Position numbers and translations under genes: made by a program | Source of the DNA: DAISIK01 sp036822055 | Lineage (GTDB): Bacteria; Verrucomicrobiota; Verrucomicrobiia; Opitutales; Puniceicoccaceae | Assembly (NCBI GenBank): GCA_036822055.1 | Contig: DAISIK010000004.1 | Span: 57,529 to 121,528, forward strand | DNA: 64,000 bases | Direction: 5' to 3' | Notes under the pieces: generated by a model | What the model was told of the DNA's origin: nothing | What the model saw: the letters and a program-made list of their open reading frames with translations, nothing else | Database searches by the model: none | Part shown: positions 24,379-33,777 of the stretch, one piece after another | How the letters are laid out: every line of letters begins with the position of its first letter | Numbering within the stretch: the stretch's first letter is position 1

Positions 24379-27020
24379 CAGAGGGACGGGGAAGACTGCT
24401 GAGGGTCCGGGGCAGGCGCTGCTGGATTGGATTCCGCTTGGGGGCGAACGGAGCCAGGGTTCTGAAGGAGGGTGCGGAGGTAGGAGAGGTGTTCCTGATA
24501 GCGAATCGTGCCGGATTCAATGGAGCCGAGGAGGCTGGTAAAGAGCGCCGCTTTCTGCTGCTTGAGGAGTTGGATGCTCTCTTCGATGGTCCCTTCGGTG
24601 ACGAGGCGGTAGACCATCACGGTACGTCTTTGGCCGATGCGATGAACTCGGTCGATGGCCTGGTTTTCGACGGCCGGATTCCACCAAGGGTCCATCAGGA
24701 AGACGTAATCGGCGGCGTGGAGGGTGATTCCTGCGCCGCCCGCCTTCAGGCTGACGAGCATCACTGCGCTGGAGGAGGTGGTTTGAAACCCTTCGATGAC
24801 GCTGGCCCGCTCTTTGGTTTGACCGGTAAGGGTGTAAATGCCGATGCCGGGAAATCTTTCCTCCAGGTTCTGGGTGATGCGTTTGAGCAATGGCAGGAAT
24901 TGACTGAAGACGACGATTTTTCGGTTACCGTAAAGCACCTCGTCGAGTTTGGAGAAAAGCACCTCGAGCTTGCCGCTGGGAGGTTGGAGGTCCGTTGGTT
25001 GGGTAAATTCCCTGGGAAGGAGTGAGGCATCACAGCAGGCTTGTCGAAGCCGGGTGAGCAGGGAGAAAAAGTGGATTTGGCGTTCCGGGGCGATGAAATC
25101 ACCGTTCTTGTCAAACTCGGCGATGGCGCGGTCGCAGAGTTCGCGGTAGGCCCGCCGTTGGGGATCGGTGAGGGGGCAAAGGGAAATGTTCTCGATCTTT
25201 GGGGGGAGTTCCCGAGCGACCATCTGCTTGGTCCGGCGGAGCATAAAAGGGGCGAGCTGGACCCGGAGCTCCTCGATGGCCTTTTCCCTGCCCTGCCCCT
25301 GAAGGCGGGCGAGGAAATCCTTTTGATTACCGAGGAGACCGGGCATGAGGAAGCGGAAAATGGACCAAATGTCTGAGAGGTGGTTCTCGATGGGGGTGCC
25401 ACTCAGGGCCACTCGATGAAGGGCCCGAATGGCATAGCAAGCGCGGGTGGCTTTGGCTTCAGGGTTTTTGATTTGCTGGGCTTCATCGATGATGGCGCAG
25501 TGAAATTCTATGGAATCGAGAAGATTCCGGTGGCGGCGAAGTTGGGAAAAGGAGGTGACCCAGATGGCGGAAGCATCGGATGAGCGGAAGGGGTTGGCAG
25601 CTGAGAGGATCTCGAGGCGGAGGTGGGGAAAAAAGCGCCGGGCTTCTTCGACCCAAACGGAGGTGACGGAGGCGGGGCAGATGATGATTGAGGGCTGCTG
25701 CCCCGGATTCTCGAGGGAGGAAAGGAAGGTGAGAACCTGGACTGTTTTTCCGAGACCCATGTCATCCGCGAGAAGTGGGGAGCATCCTGAGCGGGCGAGG
25801 TGGAGAAGCCAGGAGACGCCATCGGCCTGGTATTTCCGGAGGAAAGGGGGAAGATAGGCGGGGCGAGTCGGTGGCTTTTGAAGCTGGAGGTAAAGGGCCT
25901 CAACTTCGGGGGCGACTTCAAACTCAATGGAAGCATTCCGATAGAGGGAATAGAAGAGGTAGACGGGAATGGCGGATGGAGCGCTCGAGGTGTTTGAGGG
26001 AAGCTGGAGACGTTCGACAGCGGCGAGGTGGTCCGGATCAATGCGAATCGCTCCGCGATTTTTCAAAATGACGGTGCTGTCCTTATGGCGCAGCAGTTTG
26101 AGGGTTTCGTCATCGCTCAACCATTGGTCGCCGACGAGGACCCGCCACGAGAGCTGGAGACCACGGGAGGTTGATGCGGGAGAGACCTTGGCGATGACGC
26201 GGGCTGGCCGGATGCCGTTGGAAATCTCTTGAACGGTGGGGCCGAGGCGGACATCGAAGAGGGATCTCCATTGTTGAAGGGCTCCGTTGAGGAAAGGATG
26301 GAAACGTTCGGAGCCTTCGAGGTAAAATTTTTTCTGGTCGGACCGGAATGAAAAGCCGGACTTTTTGGCAAGGGCTGAAAGCCGAATGAGCTGCTCTCGG
26401 TGAGCACCGGAGAGATCGGGAGAAACCTTCGGGGAGAGGGGATCGAAGGCGTTGGTGCGGGGGCCGGATGGATTAGACCGGGTGGGTATGCAGACCAGTT
26501 TTCCCTCTCGCCAATGGAAGTCCAATCGCAGTCGTTGGGCAGGCGGGCGAAGGGACGGGGAGGGTGGAGGAGCCTCGCGGGTTTCGCGGGTTTCAGGGGA
26601 AGGGTTTTTTCCGTTGGTGAGCGGGAGAGAGGTTTCCTGCGGTGTAGAATTGGGGGGCTGAGGGGGGCGAGAGATGGGGGGAATCTCATCGGCGATGAGT
26701 TCTTCGATTTCGTAGAGCCCGGCAGCGGCGATGGCGGGGCCGTCAATTTTGTCCGTCAGCGAATTACGGAAGGAAGGGCGGGGTTTTTTCCAATCAATGA
26801 TGGAATAAGCGTGGGCCGAATGGTCTTCCTGAAACAAGCAGTGGATGATGGCGTGATCCGGCGTGAGCTCGATCTGCCGGACTCGTCTTTCCCGGTAGAG
26901 TTTACGGGCGAGGTCTAGAACGGTTGAGGAAAAGAGCGGTTCCCAATCGTCGGAGAGATACTCAAACCATGCTTCGAGAGCTTGTTCGGAATAGAGTCGG
27001 TGAGCGTCTCGGTGGGCCAT
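24378..27020 (-). CDS. SNF2/Swi2-family DEAD-like helicase
   Basis: The 880-residue protein has a poorly conserved N-terminal 400 residues with a Pro/Ser-rich spacer, then a complete SNF2 motor. It includes FLRKYQADGVSWLL, Walker A DDMGLGKTVQ, the DEAQ box (IIDEAQQIKN), SGTPIENHLSDIWSIF, and the helicase C half with FSQFLPLLKRI, LKAGGAGITLHAADYV and IDRVHRIGQ. This is the bacterial long-SNF2 (HepA/RapA-like) branch, ATP-driven DNA translocases linked with transcription recycling or DNA repair. No Cys/His SWIM motif is visible in the N-terminal part. It heads a possible operon with fur and the kinase. Confidence 0.9.
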   Translation of the reverse strand: MAHRDAHRLYSEQALEAWFEYLSDDWEPLFSSTVLDLARKLYRERRVRQIELTPDHAIIHCLFQEDHSAHAYSIIDWKKPRPSFRNSLTDKIDGPAIAAAGLYEIEELIADEIPPISRPPQPPNSTPQETSLPLTNGKNPSPETRETREAPPPSPSLRPPAQRLRLDFHWREGKLVCIPTRSNPSGPRTNAFDPLSPKVSPDLSGAHREQLIRLSALAKKSGFSFRSDQKKFYLEGSERFHPFLNGALQQWRSLFDVRLGPTVQEISNGIRPARVIAKVSPASTSRGLQLSWRVLVGDQWLSDDETLKLLRHKDSTVILKNRGAIRIDPDHLAAVERLQLPSNTSSAPSAIPVYLFYSLYRNASIEFEVAPEVEALYLQLQKPPTRPAYLPPFLRKYQADGVSWLLHLARSGCSPLLADDMGLGKTVQVLTFLSSLENPGQQPSIIICPASVTSVWVEEARRFFPHLRLEILSAANPFRSSDASAIWVTSFSQLRRHRNLLDSIEFHCAIIDEAQQIKNPEAKATRACYAIRALHRVALSGTPIENHLSDIWSIFRFLMPGLLGNQKDFLARLQGQGREKAIEELRVQLAPFMLRRTKQMVARELPPKIENISLCPLTDPQRRAYRELCDRAIAEFDKNGDFIAPERQIHFFSLLTRLRQACCDASLLPREFTQPTDLQPPSGKLEVLFSKLDEVLYGNRKIVVFSQFLPLLKRITQNLEERFPGIGIYTLTGQTKERASVIEGFQTTSSSAVMLVSLKAGGAGITLHAADYVFLMDPWWNPAVENQAIDRVHRIGQRRTVMVYRLVTEGTIEESIQLLKQQKAALFTSLLGSIESGTIRYQEHLSYLRTLLQNPGSVRPQAESNPAAPAPDPQQSSPSL

Positions 27021-27088
27021 GGACGAGCTGGAGATCGTTCTGTGCCGGTAAGCATATTTACTGCCTGGGCAGGATGGAGTCGGAAACT

Positions 27089-27883
27089 TTAATTGGTTTT
27101 GTCTGTGACGCTGGTGGAGGCAGCGGATATGTTTGACTGCACGCGGAAGGCGATCTGGCGAACATCGCTGGGGCCGGTGTAGTTGACGATGCCGAAGAGT
27201 GGGCCCTCTGGTCGGCGAAGTTGAAAGGTTGACTCGTGAATCTGGTTGAGGACGGCATTGCTCTGACGGCTCTCAATGGGAATCATTCTCGAATCGAGAA
27301 ACTGGATTTTGAAGATCGGATCAATTTCGTTGTTTTCGTGACGGAAGGTGATGGCGATGGAGGAGGTGTCGTCCACCGGGAGCTCGACTTTCGAAACGAG
27401 CAGTTTAACCCCGTCGAGGTTGATGGTGGCTCCGGCAGTGAGTGGAATCTCAATGGCGCGTGATCGCTTGGCCTCCTCGCGCATGAGGACGTCGAAGAGT
27501 CCGCTGATTGAAAAACGGGTGCCGAGAGCGTTCAGATTGTAGGGGAAGCTAATTTGAAGAAGGGCGGAGGAATCGTTGAGGCGTTCGGTCACGATTCCGG
27601 AGATGTCTTTGCCGCTGTAGGTGATTCCGGTCGAGGCTCCCTCGGGTATAACGGTGATTTGAAGAGAGTCGCGGGAAATGCGGCTGACTGCTTGATCCCC
27701 AAAATTGCAACGGAAGACCATGACGCACCGGCGGGCGGCAAAGTCATCGCTGTTGATCTCCTCCGTGAGGATGAAGAACTCGCTGCCGAGATGGAAGCCG
27801 ACCAGTTCGAGGTCAACAGCACGTGTGGAAGGGGCGCAAAAGAGCAAGGCGAGGAGGGGAAGGAAGATGCGGCAAAGGTTCAT
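27089..27883 (-). CDS. Secreted hypothetical protein, 264 aa
   Basis: A clear signal peptide spans residues 1-22 (basic start, LLALLF core, cleavage after STRA). The mature part is rich in beta-strand patterns and has no cysteine pair, metal motif or repeat that I recognise. Two stretches (SLQITVIPEGAS and KLLVSKVELPVDD) look like immunoglobulin-like strands. It is alone between the helicase and MBL genes, in the same direction, with gaps near 70 and 85 bases. Function unknown; periplasmic or cell-surface location is inferred. Confidence 0.7.
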   Translation of the reverse strand: MNLCRIFLPLLALLFCAPSTRAVDLELVGFHLGSEFFILTEEINSDDFAARRCVMVFRCNFGDQAVSRISRDSLQITVIPEGASTGITYSGKDISGIVTERLNDSSALLQISFPYNLNALGTRFSISGLFDVLMREEAKRSRAIEIPLTAGATINLDGVKLLVSKVELPVDDTSSIAITFRHENNEIDPIFKIQFLDSRMIPIESRQSNAVLNQIHESTFQLRRPEGPLFGIVNYTGPSDVRQIAFRVQSNISAASTSVTDKTN

Positions 27884-27969
27884 GGGTCGAAGGGTGGAGG
27901 GTTCGTGGGAAGTGGAAGGACCGAGGCTTAAGTCAGACAGTTGCTAATCCCGACGGCAAGCTGCATCGC

Positions 27970-28749
27970 TCAGACGGAGAGGCGAAGACCATCGTAGGCC
28001 AGGCGTACCTCCGGGGGTAGCTCATTTTCAGTGGAATGGTGATCCACGAAGGCGGTGAGGTGGGTAAGGTAGGTGCGGCGGGCGCCAATTTGGCGGGAAA
28101 CTTCTATGGCCTGGGGAATACTGAGGTGGGAGCGGTGGGGCTTGGGCCGGAGCCCGTCGAGGATTAGGAGATCGGTCTCGCGAGCGAGTTCGACAGCCTC
28201 GGGGGGAACGCTGCCACAATCGGTAAAATAGGTAAAACGAGCACCGGTGGAGACCTCTTCGATGATTGTTCCAAGGGTTTGAATGGAACCGTGGGGGAGT
28301 AGGGTACTCTGGATGAGGAAGGGTCCAAGCTCCCATGAGGGAGTAGCCTCAATGAGGGTGAAGGCAGGGTATCCATACTCCACTGGGGCGGAGGTAATCG
28401 CGTAGGGGAAGACCTGCTGAACCCGTTGGAGGGCCTCGGGAGGGCCGTAGACGGGGAGTGCGACGTTGCCGTTCAGGTTGCAGAACCGCCGCAGATCGTC
28501 CATGCCGAGGATGTGATCGGCATGCCCGTGAGTGAGGATGAAGGCATGGACTGCCGGAATGCGATTCTCAAGGCATTGCAGGCGAAACTCAGGGGCGGCA
28601 TCTATCTGGAGGTGGTAACCAGCCGCGCTGACGTGAACGGATGAACGGGTGCGCCAGTTGCGGGCATCCTGAAGGTCGCAAAGGCCGTCAGCCTGAGCGA
28701 CCACTGGCACTCCTGTGGAGGTACCTGAGCCGAGAACAACAACCTCCAT
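27970..28749 (-). CDS. Metallo-beta-lactamase-fold hydrolase (PhnP-like)
   Basis: The 259-residue protein begins EVVVLGSGTSTGVPVV and holds the zinc motif LTHGHADHILGMDDL, a YFTDCG aspartate and a C-terminal HLSIPQA/YLTHLTAFVDHH histidine segment. This set is typical of PhnP-like cyclic phosphodiesterases and related MBL hydrolases. The ATG at 28749 is chosen because the in-frame extension upstream overlaps the TPR gene and lacks similarity to the fold. A phosphodiester is a likely substrate, but phosphonate genes are absent nearby, so the role is probably general. Its start lies inside the 3' end of the TPR gene. Confidence 0.85.
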   Translation of the reverse strand: MEVVVLGSGTSTGVPVVAQADGLCDLQDARNWRTRSSVHVSAAGYHLQIDAAPEFRLQCLENRIPAVHAFILTHGHADHILGMDDLRRFCNLNGNVALPVYGPPEALQRVQQVFPYAITSAPVEYGYPAFTLIEATPSWELGPFLIQSTLLPHGSIQTLGTIIEEVSTGARFTYFTDCGSVPPEAVELARETDLLILDGLRPKPHRSHLSIPQAIEVSRQIGARRTYLTHLTAFVDHHSTENELPPEVRLAYDGLRLSV

Positions 28750-28777
28750 AGGGGGGCCTTTGAGCGAATCCCCTGGA

Positions 28778-30163
28778 TCAGGACTGTGAGTAAAAATCGT
28801 CGATCTTTTTTGCGACGTCGCGGTAGCCGATGTCGGCGGCGTAAACTTCTTTAAACTCGGCAATGGCTTCGTTCTTTTTTCCTTGTGCCTCCAGGGAGCA
28901 GCCCAGCTCATAAATTGCCTCTTTTTTCTGGGCGTTCATGACCAGAATCTCGGTCTTAGCGGTGAGGAACTGCTCTGAGGCCAGGTCGTAGAAGCGCTTG
29001 GCAAAATAAGCTTTGCCGAGACCGATAACCGCCTGGAGCCGGACCTTCGGGTTTCTCTGTGCGATCTGAAGGTGCTGGATGGCCTCATCCATTTGTCCGG
29101 CCTTGAGGAGCAGTGACCCGAGGGTATAACGGGCCCCATAATCGTTGGGGTATTTTTCAACGGTCTCCTTGGCGGCATCGAGTTCGTAGGCGTCAAGTTC
29201 CTCTCTGGAGGATTTCAGGGAGGCGGCTGCGTTCTCGTCCTCTGGGTTGGCCTGGAGGGCGGCTTCGGCTTTCAGAATTTTTTTGTTGAGGGAGGCCGTT
29301 TTGTAGCGGATTACCAAGCGCTCGAGGGAGGAGTCGGATTTACCGATATCAGTTTGGCGAGCCCGCTCGATGGTTTCGATAGCTTTGTCGAAATCGGAAC
29401 CCTGTTCGTAGTAGGCCGCGAGCTTTTTGTAGTTATTTACGTCCTCGGGCCGCTCTTCGATGGCTTTGAGAGCATCTGAGATGAGCTCAGTGAGGCCTTT
29501 CTCGTCGGTCCGCGAGCGGTTCAGTTGTTCGAGGCGGACGGCCTCGTCGGCGTCCTTGAGCTTGCTGCGGAAGTCTCCTTCTTCCTCCCACTTCCCGGCG
29601 TCGAGGGATTGCATGACGGACGCCCGCTTGACGATCTCCTGGGCCTCCCCGTCTCCCGGGGCGACCTTGAGTACTTGATCTGCAGTCCGGACGGCTTTGT
29701 CTGGCTGATTGCAATCGATGTAGGCGAGGGCCAGCTTCTTGAGGTTCTCGAGATTATTGGCGTCGATATCACGCACACACTCGAAGGAGTAGGCCGCAGT
29801 GAAAGGGAGCTGGAGCTGAAGGGCGGCCTCGGCAATAGACTTGTGGGCCTCTACGCTGGCTGGGTTGGTGCAAAGTTCCTTCTCAGCTGCCAGGATGGTC
29901 GCAGCGGGGTCCTTCTTGGCGACCAGCTTCTGGGCTTTGAACAGGGAAAGGCCTCCGAAAAGCGATTTCTTCTTGCCGGCGTTGGCACCGCGCTGGGCCT
30001 CCCGAAGGACCTTTCGGATTTCCACGGCACCGGGGAACTTTTCGACCAGACCCATGCAGATGTCGATGGCCTGAGCTGGATTGCCCTGCCGGACTAAACC
30101 GACAGCTTTTTCAACTTGTTTGCGGACACGGGGGTCCAAATCTTTGAGAAGGGTATCAGTCAT
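28778..30163 (-). CDS. Tetratricopeptide-repeat protein, 461 aa
   Basis: The protein is a chain of helical-pair repeats with the TPR pattern (for example KAVRTADQVLKVAPGDGEA, AIETIERARQTD, EAIQHLQIAQRNP, EAIAEFKEVYAADIGY). There is no signal peptide or membrane helix, so it is probably cytosolic. A basic GKKKSLFGGLSLFKAQK segment near residue 65 interrupts the repeats. TPR proteins scaffold complexes. The genomic position just downstream of dxs does not specify a partner. The gene ends 28 bases upstream of the MBL start. Confidence 0.85.
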   Translation of the reverse strand: MTDTLLKDLDPRVRKQVEKAVGLVRQGNPAQAIDICMGLVEKFPGAVEIRKVLREAQRGANAGKKKSLFGGLSLFKAQKLVAKKDPAATILAAEKELCTNPASVEAHKSIAEAALQLQLPFTAAYSFECVRDIDANNLENLKKLALAYIDCNQPDKAVRTADQVLKVAPGDGEAQEIVKRASVMQSLDAGKWEEEGDFRSKLKDADEAVRLEQLNRSRTDEKGLTELISDALKAIEERPEDVNNYKKLAAYYEQGSDFDKAIETIERARQTDIGKSDSSLERLVIRYKTASLNKKILKAEAALQANPEDENAAASLKSSREELDAYELDAAKETVEKYPNDYGARYTLGSLLLKAGQMDEAIQHLQIAQRNPKVRLQAVIGLGKAYFAKRFYDLASEQFLTAKTEILVMNAQKKEAIYELGCSLEAQGKKNEAIAEFKEVYAADIGYRDVAKKIDDFYSQS

Positions 30164-30178
30164 CTTTGGCGAAGATGA

Positions 30179-32119
30179 TCAGGTGTTGGTCAGACGAGTC
30201 AACCCAGCACGTCCGGTTGGCGACGCTTTGGGTGCAAAATTTTCGTCGTAAAAAGCCTGGATTCGCTCGAAGATTGCCTCTTCGGAGAGTCCGTGAGGGG
30301 TGCGAAGGTCGTCGACGGAGGACCCGTGGTCGACGAACTGATCTGGCCAACCAATTCTCAAGATGGGGGTCTTCGACGAGGCGTCGGCGAGAGTTTCGAG
30401 GATGGCGGTTCCGAAACCACCGGTAACCACATGGTCCTCAAGGGTGACAAAAACCCGATGGCTCCTCGCATGGCAAAGGGCAAGATCCCGGTCGATTGGT
30501 TTGGCAAAGCGGGCGTTGACTACGGTGGCGGCGATCCCGGGACCGGTTGCGAGCTGATTGGCGACGGAGAGGGCAGTCTCGACCATCGGGCCGAGGGCCC
30601 AAATGACAATATCCTCGCCGTCTCGGAGGACCTCGGCCTCCCCGATGCCGATCAAGTTTGGTTGCTCTTTAATCGGGGTGCCCGAGCCGCTGCCACGGGG
30701 ATAGCGAATGAAGACTGGACCTTGCTGTGCAAGAGCCGTGTGGAGCATATCCGCGAGTTCATCCTCGTGCCGGGGCTGCATGATAACAGCTCCGGGTATT
30801 GGCCTGAGGTAAGCGATGTCGAAGAGACCGTGGTGGGTAGCGCCATCGTTGGGAGAGAGCCCTGCCCGGTCCATGCAGAAGACGACGGGCAAATTCTGGA
30901 GGCAAATGTCGTGGATGATGGGATCGTAGGCCCGTTGCAAGAAGGTCGAGTAAATGGCGCAGACGGGACGGAAACCCGAGGTAGCGAGACCGGCTGCAAA
31001 AAGCACAGCATGTTCCTCGGCAATGCCGACGTCGAAATACTGGGAGGGAAGTTTGTCGCGCAGGTGGCGCAGACCGGTGCCGGAGGGCATGGCAGCGGTA
31101 ATGCCAACAACTTTTTGGTCCGCTTCGGCTGCTCGCAAGAGGGCTTTGCCGAGGACATCCTGGAAGGGTTCCAGTTTTGGACCGGGAGAGGCGAGGCTGG
31201 CACCGGTCTCAATCTCGAAAGGTGAAGTGCCGTGGAATTTCTCGGGTTGGTCGATGGCAACCGGATAGCCCCTCCCCTTTTCGGTGAGGACGTGAATAAG
31301 GACAGGCTCGGTTTGTTCCTTGGCAAATTCAAGGTAGTGCTCGAGGCAATCGAGATTGTGACCGTCGATGGGGCCGATGTAGCGCAGGCCTAACTTTTCG
31401 AAGATCGAGGACTGGAAGAGCGCATCCTTGGTGTCCCGCTTTACCTTAGAACCGAGACGGACGAGGGTATTTCCGCCGGGGAGACGATTGAGGAGGGCCT
31501 CGATGTCATTGTTCAGGCGGTTGTAGACCGGATTGGTAATGAGTTCGTTGAAGTACCGGGAGAGTGCGCCAACGTTTTTGTCGATGGACCACTCGTTGTC
31601 GTTGAGAATGACGATGAGTCGGCGAGCAGAGGTGGCAACGTTGTTAAGGGCCTCGAGGGTGATTCCGCAGGTGAAAGCGGCGTCTCCGCAGATGGCAACG
31701 ACATGTTCGCGGCGGCCGACGAGGTCGCGGGCGGTGGCCATGCCGAGGGCAGCCGAGAGGGCGGTGCCAGCGTGGCCGGCCCCGTAGTGGTCGTGCTCGG
31801 ATTCGCTGCGGTTGAGAAAGCCGCTCAGGCCGTTGGTTTGTCGGATGCGATCAAAGCCATCATTGTTTCGGCCGGTGAAAAGCTTGTGAACGTAGCCTTG
31901 ATGGGAAACATCGAAAATAAGGCGATCCGTGGGGGACTCGAAAGCGCGGTGGAGGGCAATAGTGAGTTCAACGACACCAAGGTTGGGGCCAATATGCCCG
32001 CCATTGCGGCTGGTTACCTCGATCAGGCGACTGCGGACCTCAGACGCGAGGAGGGGGAGCTGTTCTCTGCTGAGCGCTTTTAGATCGGACGGAGATTGAA
32101 TGGATTGGAGGAGACTCAT
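30179..32119 (-). CDS. dxs: 1-deoxy-D-xylulose-5-phosphate synthase
   Basis: This 646-residue thiamine-diphosphate enzyme has GHIGPNLGVVELTIALH, the TPP-binding CGDAAFTCGITLEALN with LNDNEWSID, and the transketolase central domain (DVGIAEEHAVLFAAGLA, DRAGLSPNDGATHHGLFD). It condenses pyruvate and glyceraldehyde-3-phosphate at the entry of the non-mevalonate isoprenoid pathway. Length is within 20 residues of the family norm. The ATG at 32119 overlaps the xseB stop as ATGA, fixing the start and implying coupled translation. Confidence 0.95.
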   Translation of the reverse strand: MSLLQSIQSPSDLKALSREQLPLLASEVRSRLIEVTSRNGGHIGPNLGVVELTIALHRAFESPTDRLIFDVSHQGYVHKLFTGRNNDGFDRIRQTNGLSGFLNRSESEHDHYGAGHAGTALSAALGMATARDLVGRREHVVAICGDAAFTCGITLEALNNVATSARRLIVILNDNEWSIDKNVGALSRYFNELITNPVYNRLNNDIEALLNRLPGGNTLVRLGSKVKRDTKDALFQSSIFEKLGLRYIGPIDGHNLDCLEHYLEFAKEQTEPVLIHVLTEKGRGYPVAIDQPEKFHGTSPFEIETGASLASPGPKLEPFQDVLGKALLRAAEADQKVVGITAAMPSGTGLRHLRDKLPSQYFDVGIAEEHAVLFAAGLATSGFRPVCAIYSTFLQRAYDPIIHDICLQNLPVVFCMDRAGLSPNDGATHHGLFDIAYLRPIPGAVIMQPRHEDELADMLHTALAQQGPVFIRYPRGSGSGTPIKEQPNLIGIGEAEVLRDGEDIVIWALGPMVETALSVANQLATGPGIAATVVNARFAKPIDRDLALCHARSHRVFVTLEDHVVTGGFGTAILETLADASSKTPILRIGWPDQFVDHGSSVDDLRTPHGLSEEAIFERIQAFYDENFAPKASPTGRAGLTRLTNT

Positions 32120-32376
32120 TGGATCGGGGCAGGCTCGGATTTGCCGTTGGGTTCGAGTGGTTCGAGGGAACCGTCCTCGCGGAGCTTCTCGATCCGCAGC
32201 TCAGCATCGCCGAGCCTCCTTTGGCAAATCTTCAACATCTCAGTTCCCTTGGCGTATTGGTCGATCAAACTTTGGAGGGGGATATCTTCCTGTTCCATCT
32301 CTTGCACGGCGTCGTTCAGGGCGGCGAAGGCTTCTTCGAAAGTCAGGGTGTCGAGCTGAAGGTGGTTACTGGCCAT
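32116..32376 (-). CDS. xseB: Exodeoxyribonuclease VII small subunit
   Basis: The 86-residue protein has the XseB fold signature TFEEAFAALNDAVQEME followed by DIPLQSLIDQYAKGTEMLKICQRRL. It partners XseA in single-strand DNA exonuclease VII. The xseB-dxs pair is conserved in many bacteria, which supports the call. No xseA lies in the window. The gene begins 78 bases from the divergent M48 protease gene, so a two-way promoter probably lies in 32377-32454. Confidence 0.92.
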   Translation of the reverse strand: MASNHLQLDTLTFEEAFAALNDAVQEMEQEDIPLQSLIDQYAKGTEMLKICQRRLGDAELRIEKLREDGSLEPLEPNGKSEPAPIQ

Positions 32377-32454
32377 GTGGTTAGGCGAAATGGACTGGTT
32401 TGAACTGATGATAGCGAGGTTGCCAAATCCTCAAAGGGTCTTGAGACTGCGACC

Positions 32455-33774
32455 ATGACAATAACGGTGAGTGCTATTGCGCTGAGTTGCAAGCTCGCGG
32501 CTGAAGTCTTGCTTGAAGCGCTGAATCGAGGATCCGTGCGGCAGGCGAAGGCTAATCCACCGGCCACTGCGGAGGCGGTGATGGGGAGGAGTCGTTTTCA
32601 AGAATCCCTTGAGTATACTCTGGCCAAGAGTCGTTTTGGAACCCTGGAGATGTTGGTCTCGACCTCCTGGCTGCTGCTGTTCTTGCTCACTGGGTGGCTG
32701 GGAGGATTGCACAACGCGATCTCGGCTTGGTTGGGCTATGGTCCCTGGGGGCAGGGATTAACCTTTTTTCTGGTCCTGGGCATCTTTTCCCTGATTTCCC
32801 TGCCGCTGAATTGGTACGAGACTTTTCGTCTGGAGGAGAGGTTTGGTTTTAACAAGTCATCGCTCGGGCTATGGCTGATGGACTTGGTCAAGGGAATGAT
32901 CCTCTCGGTCCTCCTCGGAGTACCATTGCTGACCCTGATCTTTTACCTCACAGAAGTCTTTTCCGAGAGCTGGTGGATTCTGGGATGGGGGGTATTTTTT
33001 GGATTCCAGCTCCTGATGGTGATCGCTTATCCGATGTTTATTCTTCCCCTCTTCAACAAGCTGCGACCCTTGGAAGAGGGGTCTCTGCGGGAGCGGCTCT
33101 TCGACTTGGCCCGGCGGACCAATTTTAAGGCTGCTTCGATTCAGGTAATGGATGGAAGCCGCCGAAGTGCCCACTCAAATGCTTTCTTTTCCGGATTTGG
33201 AAAGTTTCGCCGGATTGTGCTGTACGACACCTTGATGGAGCAGCTCAAGGATGATGAAATCGAGGCAGTTCTGGCCCACGAAATTGGACATTGGCGAAAG
33301 GGACACATTCCCAAGACCCTGCTTCTTTTTGGGTTCGGGTCTCTCGCAGTTTTTTACGGACTCTTCCTCCTGGCGGGATGGCCGGGGTTTGTGGAGTCCT
33401 TTGGATTTGTGGGAGCGGGAGCTTCGGAAGTGGAGGATCAGGGATTAGCGGTGGTGGCACCGGCCCTGATGCTGGTGGGACTGCTGGCCGGGGCCTTCAC
33501 GTTCTGGCTAAGCCCACTAATGAACGGCTTGTCTCGGAAGCATGAATACGAGGCAGACGCTTTTGCCAGAGACGCATTGGGCTCAGCGCTGCCCATGACC
33601 AGTGCGCTCCGCAAAATCTATCGGGAGAATCTCGGCAATCTGGTCCCCCATCGACTCTACAGCGCGGTCCACTACTCCCACCCGACGCTTCTCGAGCGCG
33701 AAGCTGCTTTGCTGAGTGAAAGTGAAAAAGCAGAGGCTGGGGACGGGCCTTCCCAAATAACCAGTGAACGCTGA
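32455..33774 (+). CDS. M48 family membrane zinc metalloprotease (Ste24/CAAX-protease-like)
   Basis: The 439-residue protein has about six or seven membrane helices and the catalytic motif VLAHEIGHWRKGH near residue 277, with the third zinc ligand in HEYEADAFA near residue 362. RLEERFGFNKSS is the conserved first cytosolic loop of the Ste24 N-terminal domain. Bacterial homologues act as membrane quality-control or lipoprotein-processing proteases. Since bacteria lack farnesylated CAAX proteins, the eukaryotic role should not be carried over. It ends one codon before the next gene and probably shares its transcript. Confidence 0.9.
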   Translation: MTITVSAIALSCKLAAEVLLEALNRGSVRQAKANPPATAEAVMGRSRFQESLEYTLAKSRFGTLEMLVSTSWLLLFLLTGWLGGLHNAISAWLGYGPWGQGLTFFLVLGIFSLISLPLNWYETFRLEERFGFNKSSLGLWLMDLVKGMILSVLLGVPLLTLIFYLTEVFSESWWILGWGVFFGFQLLMVIAYPMFILPLFNKLRPLEEGSLRERLFDLARRTNFKAASIQVMDGSRRSAHSNAFFSGFGKFRRIVLYDTLMEQLKDDEIEAVLAHEIGHWRKGHIPKTLLLFGFGSLAVFYGLFLLAGWPGFVESFGFVGAGASEVEDQGLAVVAPALMLVGLLAGAFTFWLSPLMNGLSRKHEYEADAFARDALGSALPMTSALRKIYRENLGNLVPHRLYSAVHYSHPTLLEREAALLSESEKAEAGDGPSQITSER

Positions 33775-33777
33775 TTG

